The notes below the pieces were generated by a model that was not told where the DNA came from, ran no database searches, and saw only the letters and a list, made by a program, of their open reading frames with translations. This document shows, in pieces, positions 1 through 10,077 of a stretch of DNA of 64,000 nt; positions within the stretch are counted from its first letter, which is position 1; each line of letters starts with the position of its first letter. The position numbers and the translations under genes were made by a program. Source of the stretch: Paraphaeosphaeria minitans (taxonomy: Eukaryota > Ascomycota > Dothideomycetes > Pleosporales > Didymosphaeriaceae); NCBI GenBank assembly GCA_015832175.1, contig WJXW01000018.1, forward strand, positions 744,001 to 808,000, read 5' to 3'.

Positions 1-149
1 TAACCTTTACGTAATTTTAGATAAATTATTAATTAAATCTACAAAATCCTAAGAATTCTTAGATATTCTTAGCTATCTTTAGTATTAGCTAGTTTTTAAT
101 ATATTTAACTTTACTTAGTGCCATCTCAATTCCTTCTATAGTAATAATG

Positions 150-720
150 TGTCCTAGGAATTTAAGTTATTTAACGTTAAACTTATATTTCTTAAGTTTA
201 ATACAAAGGTATACTTTATTTAGTGCTTCTAGTACTGTCTATACATGCTTAGTGTAGTCTAATTTATTTTTAAAAAAGACGAGGATATCGTCTATATACG
301 CGATAACAAATATATCTAGATGTTTACACAGTACGTTATTAACAAGCGCTATAAAAGCTGCTAGTGCGTTTATAAATCTAAAAGGCATAACCTTATATTT
401 AAATAGTCTATAGCGTAATTAAAACACTGTTTTCTATTCTTTATCTTTCTTAATTTATATAAGGTAGTAACCGTCTCTTAGATCTATTATTATAAATATC
501 TTATCTTAAGATAGTTAATCTTGTAACTCTATAATATTTAGTAGTAGATATTAGTTTTTTATTATTATGTTGTTAAGTTATTAGTAGTTAACGTATAGTC
601 TGTCTAATCTATCCTTTTTCTTAATAAATATAAAAGGGCTTACTGCTAGTAACTTTAATAGTTATATATATCCTTTCTTAAAGTTTGTCTTAATAAAATC
701 ACGTTCCTTAAGGAGTTCTT
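150..720 (-). pseudogene. Gypsy-A reverse transcriptase core
   Basis: The minus strand carries the ordered motifs of Ty3/gypsy RT: a SPFIFIKKK segment at the fingers, an IIDLRDGYY segment, a VMPFRF...NA...F segment, then the catalytic YIDDIL at 281-298 with both aspartates intact, followed by KFLGHII. In the family this enzyme copies the element RNA into cDNA in a virus-like particle. Here several Trp and Gln codons are stops, so no functional enzyme can be made. The spacing of motifs matches the family, so this is a mutated but not rearranged domain. Confidence 0.82.
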
Positions 721-2389
721 CTCCTATCTTACTATATAGTAGTCTAAAGAGTGGCGTCTTCCCTTCTTCTAGGTCTATTATAAGATCCTAGGGTTAATAT
801 TTAGGTAGGTTTACTTTTCCTTCCTTTTCTATAAATATATGTGTCTATTTCCTGTACTCTCTTAGTAAGGTAAAAGGTGTACTATTATCCTCCTTCCCGC
901 GCTTCTTAACTTAGTAGTTCCTACTAGTGTCTGCTAAGGTGTATTTCTGTTTTTTAACTATTTATCGCAGTATTATGTTATTAATAACTCCCTTATCTAC
1001 TATTATTCTTAGTTAATACATAGGCTTTACTTATAATACATAATTGCAGCATTTAAACAATATTTTCTTTATACCCTAGTTAATCTATAGGTTGTGTATT
1101 ATTAACTAAAGTAATCCTAAGACTAACTTATACTTAGATTCTAGTAAGATATCTAAAGTAAGTTCCTCTCTATATCCTTAGACTATTATCGTGATAGTGA
1201 CCTCCTAGTATATTTAAAGTGTCTTAGGCATTAGGGATCTATTTATAATATAGACAATATAGAGTACTTCTTTCTCTAATATTATAAGTCCTGCTTATCT
1301 TACTATCTAATAAAATATAAAGTTCTTTTCTACTTCTAAGTCTATAAGAGCTTAAGCCTATATTCCTTTAAGCTGTACTAGTAGCTTAACTAATACTGTG
1401 CTTACTATAATATTTAATTTAATAAAGGCGTTTTCTTATCTAAGTTTAGGCCTAAAAAAGACATCTATTTATATAAGTTATAGTTAAGTTCTAATGCCTA
1501 GTATACGGTTCTAAGTATCTACTTCTATTATTATTCTTAAGTACGTAGTTTGTATAGATTATCTTCTTCTTTTTCCCACAAGGATATTCTTCTATTTTTC
1601 CTCTTGCAGTCTTTACTATTTTTATATACTAGTTAAATTAGTAGCTCTGTTGTTATTTCTTATATAGGGTAGTTTGCAAAGCTGTCTAAACGTTTGGCTA
1701 TATAGTAGTATTTGTAGTCTTAGTTTAGACACGTATACTAGTATAGTTATATATAGTCTCTATTAATAAGTATATTATAGCATTTGTTGCCCTTTAGTAT
1801 AAGGTAAGGAAAGTATTTTACTTATTATTTATTCTAGAGGTGTTTATTATAAGCTATAATAGGGTAGTCTGTCTATATTTATCTGCAGCGCAGTTTCTTT
1901 CTAGATTATTTCTTATTCTCCTCTTTTTCTACCTTATATTATACGCATGTTAGTTCTTTATAATACATCCACATACAGAATTAGTATATAGGATTTTAGT
2001 AGTCTAGGTAGTACTTTAGTACGTAGTCTAACTTCTTATTTTCGTAGAGTTACATTCCTTTTAGTGCCTAGTAGGATTCTATATAGTCCTAAATATTTAG
2101 TTTATACTTAAGTAATATAGGGTTGTCTTCTTCCCGCCTACTTTATAGGTAAAGAGTAGGAGATCTTAGTATCTCTTCTACGTCTTCTATATTATAGTAT
2201 ACGTTAGAGTCGTCTTCTAGATCTTTATATAGTTATAAGTTAGGTAAATCTAATTACTTACTTTACTCTAGCGTAACGCGTTAGTAACTAAATAGCGTTA
2301 TAATAACTTCTTATTCCTTATTAAGTTTTTAGTCCTTAATAGTTAGTACATTTAACTTAGTTTAATAGACTTTGTTCTTTAATCTATAG

Positions 2390-3060
2390 TTTCTAGCTAT
2401 ATAGCCTAGTTTACTATATATAAAGCATTTATAGGTCTTAGTTATTAGTTATTAACTTCTATTAGAAACGCGTTTATTAGGCTACTTAGGGCCTATTCTT
2501 CCTCCTTTTCCTTTGCCTATGTAGTTAAACTAGACATCTTCTATTAGTTTATATCTCTAGTAGTTCCTTAGCTGTTACTTTTAGATAATTCTAATAGGGT
2601 TTTTATAAACTACTTTTACTAGTTGTCTAAAGCTTATCGCTTTAGGGTTTTAGTAAAGCTCTTATTATAGTAAAAACTATTCTTTATTAATCCTAATAGT
2701 TTCTTTATATAGTTCTTTAAGGTTAGCAATTTATGCACTACTACGTAAGAGTTCTTTACATAGTTTCTATTTATGTCCTTATTTATATATATCCTAAAGA
2801 GATTTATTGTTCTAGTTAAGTTACATAGTGTATCTATAAAACTTAGCTATATACTTAGCTACTAATTGTTTCTAAATTATAGTCTAAATCTTTACTTTTA
2901 TAATAGAGTCCTTATTAGTAATTTTAAAAAGTTATTTAAGGCATTTTTTAAAGTTATTATAATTTTTAATAATATTAACTGCATTAGCGTAGTTATTTAC
3001 GTAGTTATTGTTGTTATTATTATAGTCTATTCCTAGGTACTTTTTAAGGTAGAGATAGAT
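2390..3060 (-). pseudogene. Gypsy-A gag remnant with zinc knuckle
   Basis: On the minus strand, 3060 down to 2700 reads as a retrotransposon Gag capsid segment with an aromatic and basic pattern and a YIAKFYRYTMQL-like stretch. At about 2400-2440 the sequence reads KCFIYSKLGYIA, which fits a CCHC knuckle (C-x2-C-x4-H) in which TGT became TAT and CAT became TAT, both expected from RIP. Gag would form the particle that packages element RNA. No start codon can be assigned, because the 5' end has been replaced by other repeat sequence. Confidence 0.7.
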
Positions 3061-3311
3061 CTATAATCCTATATCTCCTTACATATATATCGCTGCAAAA
3101 ATAACCTTCTTTTTATCTTTAAAAGGTTTATCTAAGTTAAAGAAGTAAAGGTCTAACTAAAAAATCTAAACGTTAGTTTAAGATTATTCGCTAAAGTAGA
3201 GATTAGGTTTATACGCCTTACTACTATCCTTTATAGGAGTAATCTTAGCGGCACCTAAAGCTATAGAAGAGGTAGGAGTTTATAAAGTACTTATATTAAG
3301 GGTGTTTAAGA

Positions 3312-3523
3312 TGTTAAATCTAAGAGGGTAGCTAGTCCTAAAGGGTTAAAGTTAGTTCTTAGGTAAGAGTACTTATATAAAGTAGAAAGTCTTATTAATA
3401 TAATAGTATCTTACGAAGTGTAATAAGTTAATAATTTAGTCTACTAGAATCTAAATAATAGATTAATAAATAGATTAAATACAAGTATAGAGAGTCTATC
3501 CTTATGTTCCTATATACTAAGTA
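3312..3523 (+). repeat. Gypsy-B LTR-type repeat, copy 1
   Basis: This repeat starts TGTTAAATCTAAGAGGG and is shared with 47903-48112 and with 63910 to the window end. In the copy at 47903 it precedes the Gypsy-B body in the same orientation, and at 63910 it directly follows the end of Gypsy-B pol, so I assign it to Gypsy-B as an LTR. I first considered it the LTR of Gypsy-A but the orientation does not fit. Homology with the 47903 copy stops near 3523, where hairpin-rich sequence begins in both. Confidence 0.72.
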
Positions 3524-3729
3524 AAGTCCACTCTGTAGAGAGCACTCTATAGAGAGCGGTTATGTGTGTTATACTCTAGTACAGAGTAATTAAGCGCTCT
3601 GTAGAGAGCAGTTATATAACTCCTTTATTTAAGGCGTAGCCAGCCTTAAATCCCTGCTTAATCCTTGCTACGCGCCCACTAGGTACAAAACTGGCTTCCC
3701 GCCATTATGTGGATTTCAGATCCTAACAC
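3524..3729. other. Palindrome-rich junction and low-RIP island
   Basis: The left half holds short palindromes: CTCTATAGAG at 3545-3554, ACTCT...AGAGT at 3573-3587 and GCTCT-GTAG-AGAGC at 3596-3609. The right half (about 3632-3729) keeps more CpA and TpG than its surroundings and is GC-richer, with a GCGTAGC...GCTACGC stem. It does not align with the Gypsy-B copy at 48113. It may be the rest of a divergent Gypsy-B LTR joined to a scrap of single-copy DNA. No gene is seen. Confidence 0.45.
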
Positions 3730-6700
3730 TAGTAAAGTAACACTAAGAAACTATATAAGTTGCGCTACGCAATTTAGCGCGATATCTATATAGTTACTCT
3801 TAACTATAATATTCCTAAAGGGGACTATAACGCAGCTATTACTAAGTTTTTATAAATTATAGTAGACTTTAAAATAGAGGCCCTAAAAGATAAGCTTACT
3901 ATTTAAGCTACCTCTTATAAGGGTAGCTAGCCCCCTTTTAAAGATAGTAATAGTAATATTTATATAACTTCTATAGCAGTGTTAATCTTAACCTAGCCCT
4001 AGGCTAGTAGGGAGGCAGGTAAGTAGCGCCTAAACTAGATACCTAAATATATCTTCTAGTAATACTAGAACATAGGCGTGTACACTTACTATAGTAAGCC
4101 TAACTATATAGCTAGAGCCTACCCTAATGTAATTTTACTCTAGGTAATTATAACCTAACTTTAGTATAGTAAAATAAATATCTAGTTAGGAAAAGAGTAG
4201 CCTCTAGTCTAGCGCTAATATAGGGGCTAAGCGCAACAGCATTAATAGAGGTATAATTAGGGCAAGCTGCGATAGTTAGAATAGCTAAAGCTAGAGTAGG
4301 CATAAATAGGTCTACCTTTACTCTCTATATCTTCTTTAATAGTATATAGTATATAGAGGCCCTAATTAATATAGAGTGTAAATGCTTTATAGTAATTAGC
4401 CTTAAACTAGTAGATTTACTCTTACTACAGTATATTATAATTTTAGCCTAAGAGCTAGAATAGGCCGCTAGATTATTACTATAGACTCTTATTATAAAGA
4501 TAGTAGTAGTGCCTTATTATATATCTAAATAGTAATAGACCCTTTACACTTATATAATCCCTAACCTTTATTAGAATATAATCCTAGGGGCCCCTTAGCT
4601 AGCAAAGTCTAAAGTAGTAATAGATGTCTATAGCAGCAAAATTATAATTAGAGTAGCTAGGGGTTTTATTACTTTTAATACCTAGGTAGTAGAGAGGTAG
4701 GGCCTCTTTACTACGCTTATAGATAAAGAGAATAATATAACACCCTTTAATACTCTAGATAAAAACTAAAAAAGGTATTTCTAACTTTACTCTAGAATAT
4801 TACCTAGATACTTATAATAACACTTCTTTATATAGTAGGATTTCTACCCCCCTATAATATAGTAGGGCTAGGCCTTATTAAAAATAGTAGGACTCTCCCC
4901 CTAGAACTAGTAGAGTACACTACTATCTTTAATAAAACTAAGGTATCTAGCCTCTTACTGCACTAGGGCACATTAGACTACTATATCTACTTAAGATAGA
5001 CCCTAAGCAGCTCCCTCCTAAGACTACTCTAGGGCCTACTATATAGCATGTCTAGAGATTAGCTAGTAGAACTCTAGCGCTAACTTATAGAACTTATAGA
5101 TAAAGACTAGATATAAGCTAGCTCCTCTTTAGTAGGTACTCTAGTCCTTCTAGCCTTAAAGCCTAGGGGGAAATAGCACCTATATATTAACTATTAAGAA
5201 ATTAATATAATCTTTAAGCTAGATTAGTACTTTCTTCTACTTATTAAAAAGACACTACGCACCCTTTTTTAGGCTACTTAGTTTATAAAAATAGATATCT
5301 ACGCTGCCTTCTATAAGCTATAAGTTATAGAGGGGGAAAAACACTAATTATATTCTATACCTAGTTTAGCCTCTTTAAGTAGTTAGTAGTCCTATTTAGG
5401 CTAACTAGGGCACCTACTATATTTTAGCGCTATATTAATAGCGCTCTAAAAGATACCCTAGGCGATATATATATAGCTTACTTAGATAATATTCTTATCT
5501 ATATAATAGGGCCCCTACGCTAACACTAGGACTATGTGCGATAAGTGTTAGGACTCTTATAGAAAGCTAGACTATATATAGACCTAGGGAAATTCAAATT
5601 CGTAATAATAGAGGTTAGGTACCTAGGGTATCTTATTATAGTAGGTAAGGCTATTTGCCCTAATCTAGTAAAGATATAAGTAATTAATTAATAGGACACC
5701 CCTTTTATAGTATATATAGTCTACTACTTTATTAGCTTTACTAACTTTTATTATAACTTTTTTCCTTAATTCTTTAAGTAGGCTGCACCTCTACATACCC
5801 TTACTAAGAAAGGGGTCCTATTTTAATAGGGCCCTAAAGAATAAGAGGCCTTTTAGGCCCTAAAGGATATATTTATATAAAGCCCTATCCTAGCACTCTA
5901 GGACTTAGAGCGCGACACGCTAATAGAGGTAAACTACTTAAATAGCGCTACTAGGGCCTACCTCTTCTAACGTATTAAGGGGATCTAGCACCTTATAGCC
6001 TACTACTCTACAGCCCTAACACTAGCCTAGTAGAACTATACTATTCACAACAAAGAGCTACTTATAATTATATAGGCCCTATAGGTATAGAGACTAGAAC
6101 TAATAAGAGTAGCGTGCCCCTTTAAGATTCTAATAGACTATAAGAACCTTAAATACTTTATAAAGATCTAAAAAATAAGTAAGCGCTAGCACTAGTAGTT
6201 AGAGTTACTCTCTACTTTTTACTTCTACCTCTACTACTAGTCTAGATCCTAGGTAGCTAGACTAGACGCACTAAGCTAGCGTAAGCAGAATATAGCTTAG
6301 TAGATAAGAATAAACACCCTACTAATAGTGCCTAAAACTGTCTAGACTACTCTAGTGTAGACGCGATCTTTAATAGCGCTAGTAGAGGCCTAGATCTTTA
6401 CTAATATATATATATATAAGCACTCTAGAACGCAGCTATAATAGAGTCTCCTCCCTAGTATATTAGGCTTAAAGTTGTGTGCTGTAGTAACTATATATTT
6501 CTTATAGTAGCTACTACCTCCTAATAAATTAGAAACTATATAATTAGTATATATAGGTCCCTCCTATAGTAAGGAGTCCTTTAGGTCCTAGCTTAGAAAC
6601 CTTTTACTACTACTATTATATAGCGCGCACATAAGTCTCTAGTTATAGGCTATTTTAGGAAGAACTCTACGTTTAAGATTATTTGCTAGAACTACTACTA

Positions 6701-7970
6701 GAACTACTACTAGAATAATATATCTAAAAACGTTACCTAATTTGTGCGTAATTACTACTGCATAGAAGTGTATATAAACTAGTAGAAGTAGTAAGGTCTC
6801 TTATAGCTACTCCTAATTATAGACTAGTACTAGGCGCAACTCTTAATAGATTTTATAGTAGACCTTCCCTAGGCCTCTATAGTAGCACCGTAATACCTAC
6901 TTATAATTACTAATAGGTTATTAAAGTATGTATAACTAAAAGCTATAACTTCTATAATAGTAGAGTACTATATAGCCCGCTTCTATAATATATAGTAGTA
7001 GTTCTATAGCTTCCCTACCTTACTAATTATAGATAGAGGCTTAGACTAGCTAGGGAAGTTCTAGACTATACTATATAAATTAACTAGAATAAAACAACTT
7101 CTCTCTATAGTATACTACCCCTAGACTAATAGCGGCATAGAGAGGGTAAACTAGAAGGTACTCTTAGTTTTTTATATTATAGTTAACTTTAAATAGATAG
7201 ACTAGCTAGACTGCTTTCTAGTCTGCTAGCTTATATTAAATAATAGAGTATCTACTACTATAGGCCTAAGCCTAAACTTTCTACTAAATAGATATTACGT
7301 TAATCTCCTTAAGAGAATCCCTTTACTAGTAGAGTCTAGCTATACCCCTACTAGGAGAGTAAAACACTTCCTAGACTACTTTAAGAGAGGGATAGCTTTA
7401 GCCTAGGCTACTATTACTTATAAATAGTAGTGCACTATAGAGGCTATAAACTATACTTACTACCTTATAGAGTAATTCTAAGTTAGAGATAAAATATAGT
7501 TCTTACTATATAATATAAAAACTAACTAGCTAAAGAAGAAATTTAACTAGCTTAAAGTTAAGTATACTATAATAGCTATACTATTCCTACTTATAGTAAT
7601 ACTAGACCTATCTAGTAATTTTTATAAGACTGTTTATATTAATCTCTTTAAGTGAGCGGTAGATAATCCCCTACCTAGTTAGACTTAGGCTAACACCTAG
7701 CTAGGTCTAGCCCTAGAGCTAAAAGAAGCGGACCTAGATCTACGTAAATAGAAAGTAGAGGAGGTCTTATATATTAAAAACACCTAGAGTAAATAATAAT
7801 AGGCGCTAGTAAAGTAGACTAAGTAAATATTACTAACTTAGGTGCTAGTTAAAAATATTATAGACACTATAGCTCTAGACCGCTTTAAGGCCGCCTAGGG
7901 GACTATAGGTATAATAATGGTCCTATCTAGCTAATAGGGAAGAACACATAAATATTATAAAAAAAGCTAT
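3730..7970 (+). pseudogene. Gypsy-B copy 1: Ty3/gypsy chromovirus gag-pol, both ends truncated
   Basis: A degraded gag-pol in the order gag (C-terminal part, 3730-4310), protease region (about 4330-4560), RT (about 5110-5690), RNase H (about 5830-6180), integrase (about 6590-7330) and a chromodomain (about 7740-7900). YLDNIL at 5479-5496 is the RT active site with its second Asp changed to Asn by RIP; NSGIERVN at 7128-7151 contains the Glu of the integrase triad. It aligns along its length with 59680-63900. It joins LTR-type sequence mid-gag, so about 1 kb of the 5' end is missing, and its 3' LTR is absent. TAG/TAA codons break every domain. Confidence 0.85.
7740..7900 (+). pseudogene. Gypsy-B copy 1 chromodomain at the end of pol
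   Basis: At 7803-7856 the pol frame reads A-L-V-K-stop-T-K-stop-I-L-L-T-stop-V-L-V-K-N. If the stops are RIP-altered Trp codons this gives the W...TW spacing of a chromodomain, and the following ALDRFKAA helix fits. Chromodomains at the C-terminus of Ty3/gypsy integrase mark chromoviruses and steer insertion to heterochromatin. The same segment in the second copy is at about 63690-63860. The assignment rests on pattern rather than on a search. Confidence 0.6.
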
Positions 7971-7973
7971 AAT

Positions 7974-8780
7974 AGGTATTTAAGAATTTATTCCTCTACT
8001 AACTAGATAGAGGCGCTATCTATCTAAAAACTACTAAAGGCTATTAGCCCTAGGGTTATAATAACTAAAGCGGTACTAAAGTAACACTAGGTAGAAATAA
8101 AGAGGGGCTATAATAACTATATTACTCTTTACACTAGTAGTAGCAGTAGCTAGAAGGGTGCACTAAGCTAGCCCTAGATAAAGGCTTAAGCGGAGTTACT
8201 CTATAAGGCTCTTAATATAGATTAAAAGGTATACACTATTAAGCTAGGGCTACTAAAAGGGTAGAGTAGCGTTAGCTAGGAGCTGTCCTAAGTCGCTCTA
8301 TAATAGTAGTGAGTAGGTTAGTAGTCTACACTTAGGTCTAGATTATTTTATTTAGGCGCTAGCCTATGCTCTCCTTAAATTACTAGATATAATTTCCTAT
8401 ATTATTTATCTACCCCGCTATATTATTAGCTAACGCTACTAGATTCTAATTATAGTTACTACTACGCTAGACTAGAGTTATCTAGAGTAAAAGTGCTACT
8501 AGGGCTATATCTATACTAGGGAGGGCAACTACTATTCTATTACTACACTAAAGTAGGGGTATAGTAGGGGAGTCTAGCTCCTAAATTAGGCTAGAGTTTT
8601 TAAGCGCTAAGTTTAGGTACTACTTATACTACTAGGCTAAGTAGTAGAACTTTACTATAAAGGTAGGCAGCGTTCTAGTTATAAGCTTCTAGGGGTTTGT
8701 GCTATACGTTCTAGGATTATAGATATATAAATTGCTATTAACTTAGCCTTACTTTATATATTTAATCTAGAGGCGTAGAG
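7974..8780 (+). pseudogene. Unidentified broken reading frame 1
   Basis: Directly after Gypsy-B pol and in the same frame, this stretch is interrupted only by TAG, TAA and one TGA. Residues AISPRVIITKAVLK and RGYNNYITLYTSSSS are visible near its start. I do not recognise the family. It is absent from Gypsy-B copy 2, whose pol ends in an LTR at the equivalent point, so it is not part of that element. It may be gag of another retroelement or a captured gene. No second copy is in the window. Confidence 0.35.
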
Positions 8781-8796
8781 CCTGCCTTAGGCCTAG

Positions 8797-9770
8797 GTTA
8801 TTAGTAAAGGGGGTAAAATTATACTAGTAGGTGGCCTTAGTGTAATAGTAGACGCTATAGGAGTAGCCCTAGAATAGTTAATAGCTGTATAAATATTAAT
8901 AATAGTCTAGAATATAAAGCTATAAACTTACTCTATATACCTAAGCCGCTTTAGGTGCCTAATACATTTAATATATATAAGGCCTATATTAGAATTAGCT
9001 AGCTCTTTATTTAAGCTATCTCCTTAAAGGACTGCGCTCTTAGTAACGCAAAGCCGCTTTAGGGTATAAGTAGGAGTAATAGAGTTAAAGCAATTAGCTA
9101 GTACACGCTTTTTAGAGGTTATAAAGGGGTATAAGTAATTACTACTATTAGGCTACTGCGTAGGCGTGTTAAGGCTCTAGAGAATTTCTTCTACTTTAGT
9201 ATTATTAATTTTCTTCTTAGTGTACGTATAGCTAGACTTAGTAAGGCGCTAGTTTAAGTCTAAAGGGTTATTACTACTACTACTACTAGGACTAAAGATA
9301 TCTACTAAGGTGGCGCTATCTTAGAGGCTATTATTAATAATATTAATATTAGCTACAGCTGTAAATAGAACACTAAAAAAAAAGGCTAAAAGGCTAATAA
9401 AAGTATAGGGGCGTATAGCGCAGGAACAAAGGGGGGACTAGATTAGGGCTAAAAAAAGACAAGGACAGAGGAAGTTATAAATAGTTAAAGAAGTTAGAAT
9501 AGGCGTAGGTTAGGGTTAGTATAGGAAAGAGAGAGTAAAGAAGGGAAGAAGGAAGGTAAAGTAATATAGACATAAAAAAACTATAATAGTAACACACCGC
9601 TAAGGTAATAGACACATAATAATTATATTAGAAAGGGTAGGAGCGCTGTCTAGTCGCCTTATAATAATAAAGTAAATAAACAAACTACCTAATAAGGGCC
9701 CTTGCCCTAAGACTGCCTTAGGGCTGCCTCTACACTATAAGGGAACTCTTACTAAAACAACAATAAGTTC
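8797..9770 (+). pseudogene. Unidentified broken reading frame 2, basic C-terminal part
   Basis: In a different frame from the preceding one, about 325 codons run with roughly twenty stops, which looks sparser than other frames nearby. It includes a glycine and valine-rich GGLSVIVDAIGVALE segment near 8820, a leucine-rich segment, and a lysine and arginine-rich part at about 9370-9600 (for example NRTLKKKAKRLIK). The basic tract also explains the purine-rich strand at 9380-9550. I do not recognise the family; a nucleic-acid binding protein is only a guess. Confidence 0.33.
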
Positions 9771-9886
9771 CTAATAGAAGAATAACGCCTATAATACTAC
9801 TACCTTACTATAGCACAATACTTCTAAGATTTCTAAGGCTTACTTTGTAACTATAAGACGTTTTAAACTAAGTAAGGTCTAGAGTA
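9771..9886. other. Short unassigned tract left of LTR-D
   Basis: AT-rich, no motif. The last 45 bases resemble, loosely, the minus strand of Copia-B pol near 34500-34530, which would suggest that Copia-B sequence continues on this side of the LTR-D insertion with a deletion. The match is short and I would not rely on it. Confidence 0.25.
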
Positions 9887-10077
9887 TGTAATAGGCTAGG
9901 GCTATGCCCTAGCCTTTAGAAAGATCTTAAGGAAAGGAACTACCCTAAAGAAGTAGACCTACTAAGGAAAACTCTTCTTATAAGCGGCACACCCCCCTAT
10001 AGAGACTTAATACCTAGAATTCATCCTTTACATTTGGCACTTATAGTTCTATTCACTCTCTAAGGCTAGTCTATAAC
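9887..10077 (+). repeat. LTR-D solo LTR, copy 1
   Basis: This 191-bp unit starts TGTAATAGG and ends CTATAACA, matching the units at 20835 and 48472. It has a near-terminal hairpin with arms GGCTAGGGC and GCCCTAGCC and a TATA-like CTTATAAGC. Flanking five bases are GAGTA and GCCTA, not a clean duplication, so this copy may mark a rearranged junction: Copia-B starts abruptly at 10078. Of the three copies it is the one most altered by RIP. Confidence 0.75.

Larger units (their letters stand above)
1..3311 (-). pseudogene. Gypsy-A: Ty3/gypsy gag-pol fragment, cut by the window edge
   Basis: Read on the minus strand this is a degraded Ty3/gypsy gag-pol, running from gag near 3050 leftward to the reverse transcriptase at the window edge. 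The gag has a retrotransposon capsid-like segment at about 2700-3060 and a nucleocapsid zinc knuckle at about 2400-2440 that has lost its second Cys and its His to Tyr. A protease is expected at about 1500-1900 but I could not place its active site. RT occupies about 1-720. The frame is broken throughout by TAG/TAA. The 5' LTR is not found: Gypsy-B LTR sequence abuts it at 3312. RNase H and integrase, if present, lie left of the window. Confidence 0.8.

Noticed and set aside
3312..3523. 5' LTR of Gypsy-A
   Set aside because: The repeat also starts Gypsy-B copy 2 and follows its pol in the plus orientation, and no Gypsy-A interior adjoins the other two copies.
3632..3729. tRNA gene
   Set aside because: A short stem is present, but no cloverleaf with anticodon and T-arm could be drawn.
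9380..9550. Polypurine tract or telomere-related repeat
   Set aside because: The purine run is explained by Lys/Arg codons of the broken frame and has no telomeric unit.
9887..10077. SINE or MITE identity for LTR-D
   Set aside because: TG...CA ends, a 5-bp duplication and a TATA-like box fit a solo LTR better; no pol III boxes, tail or terminal inverted repeats were seen.
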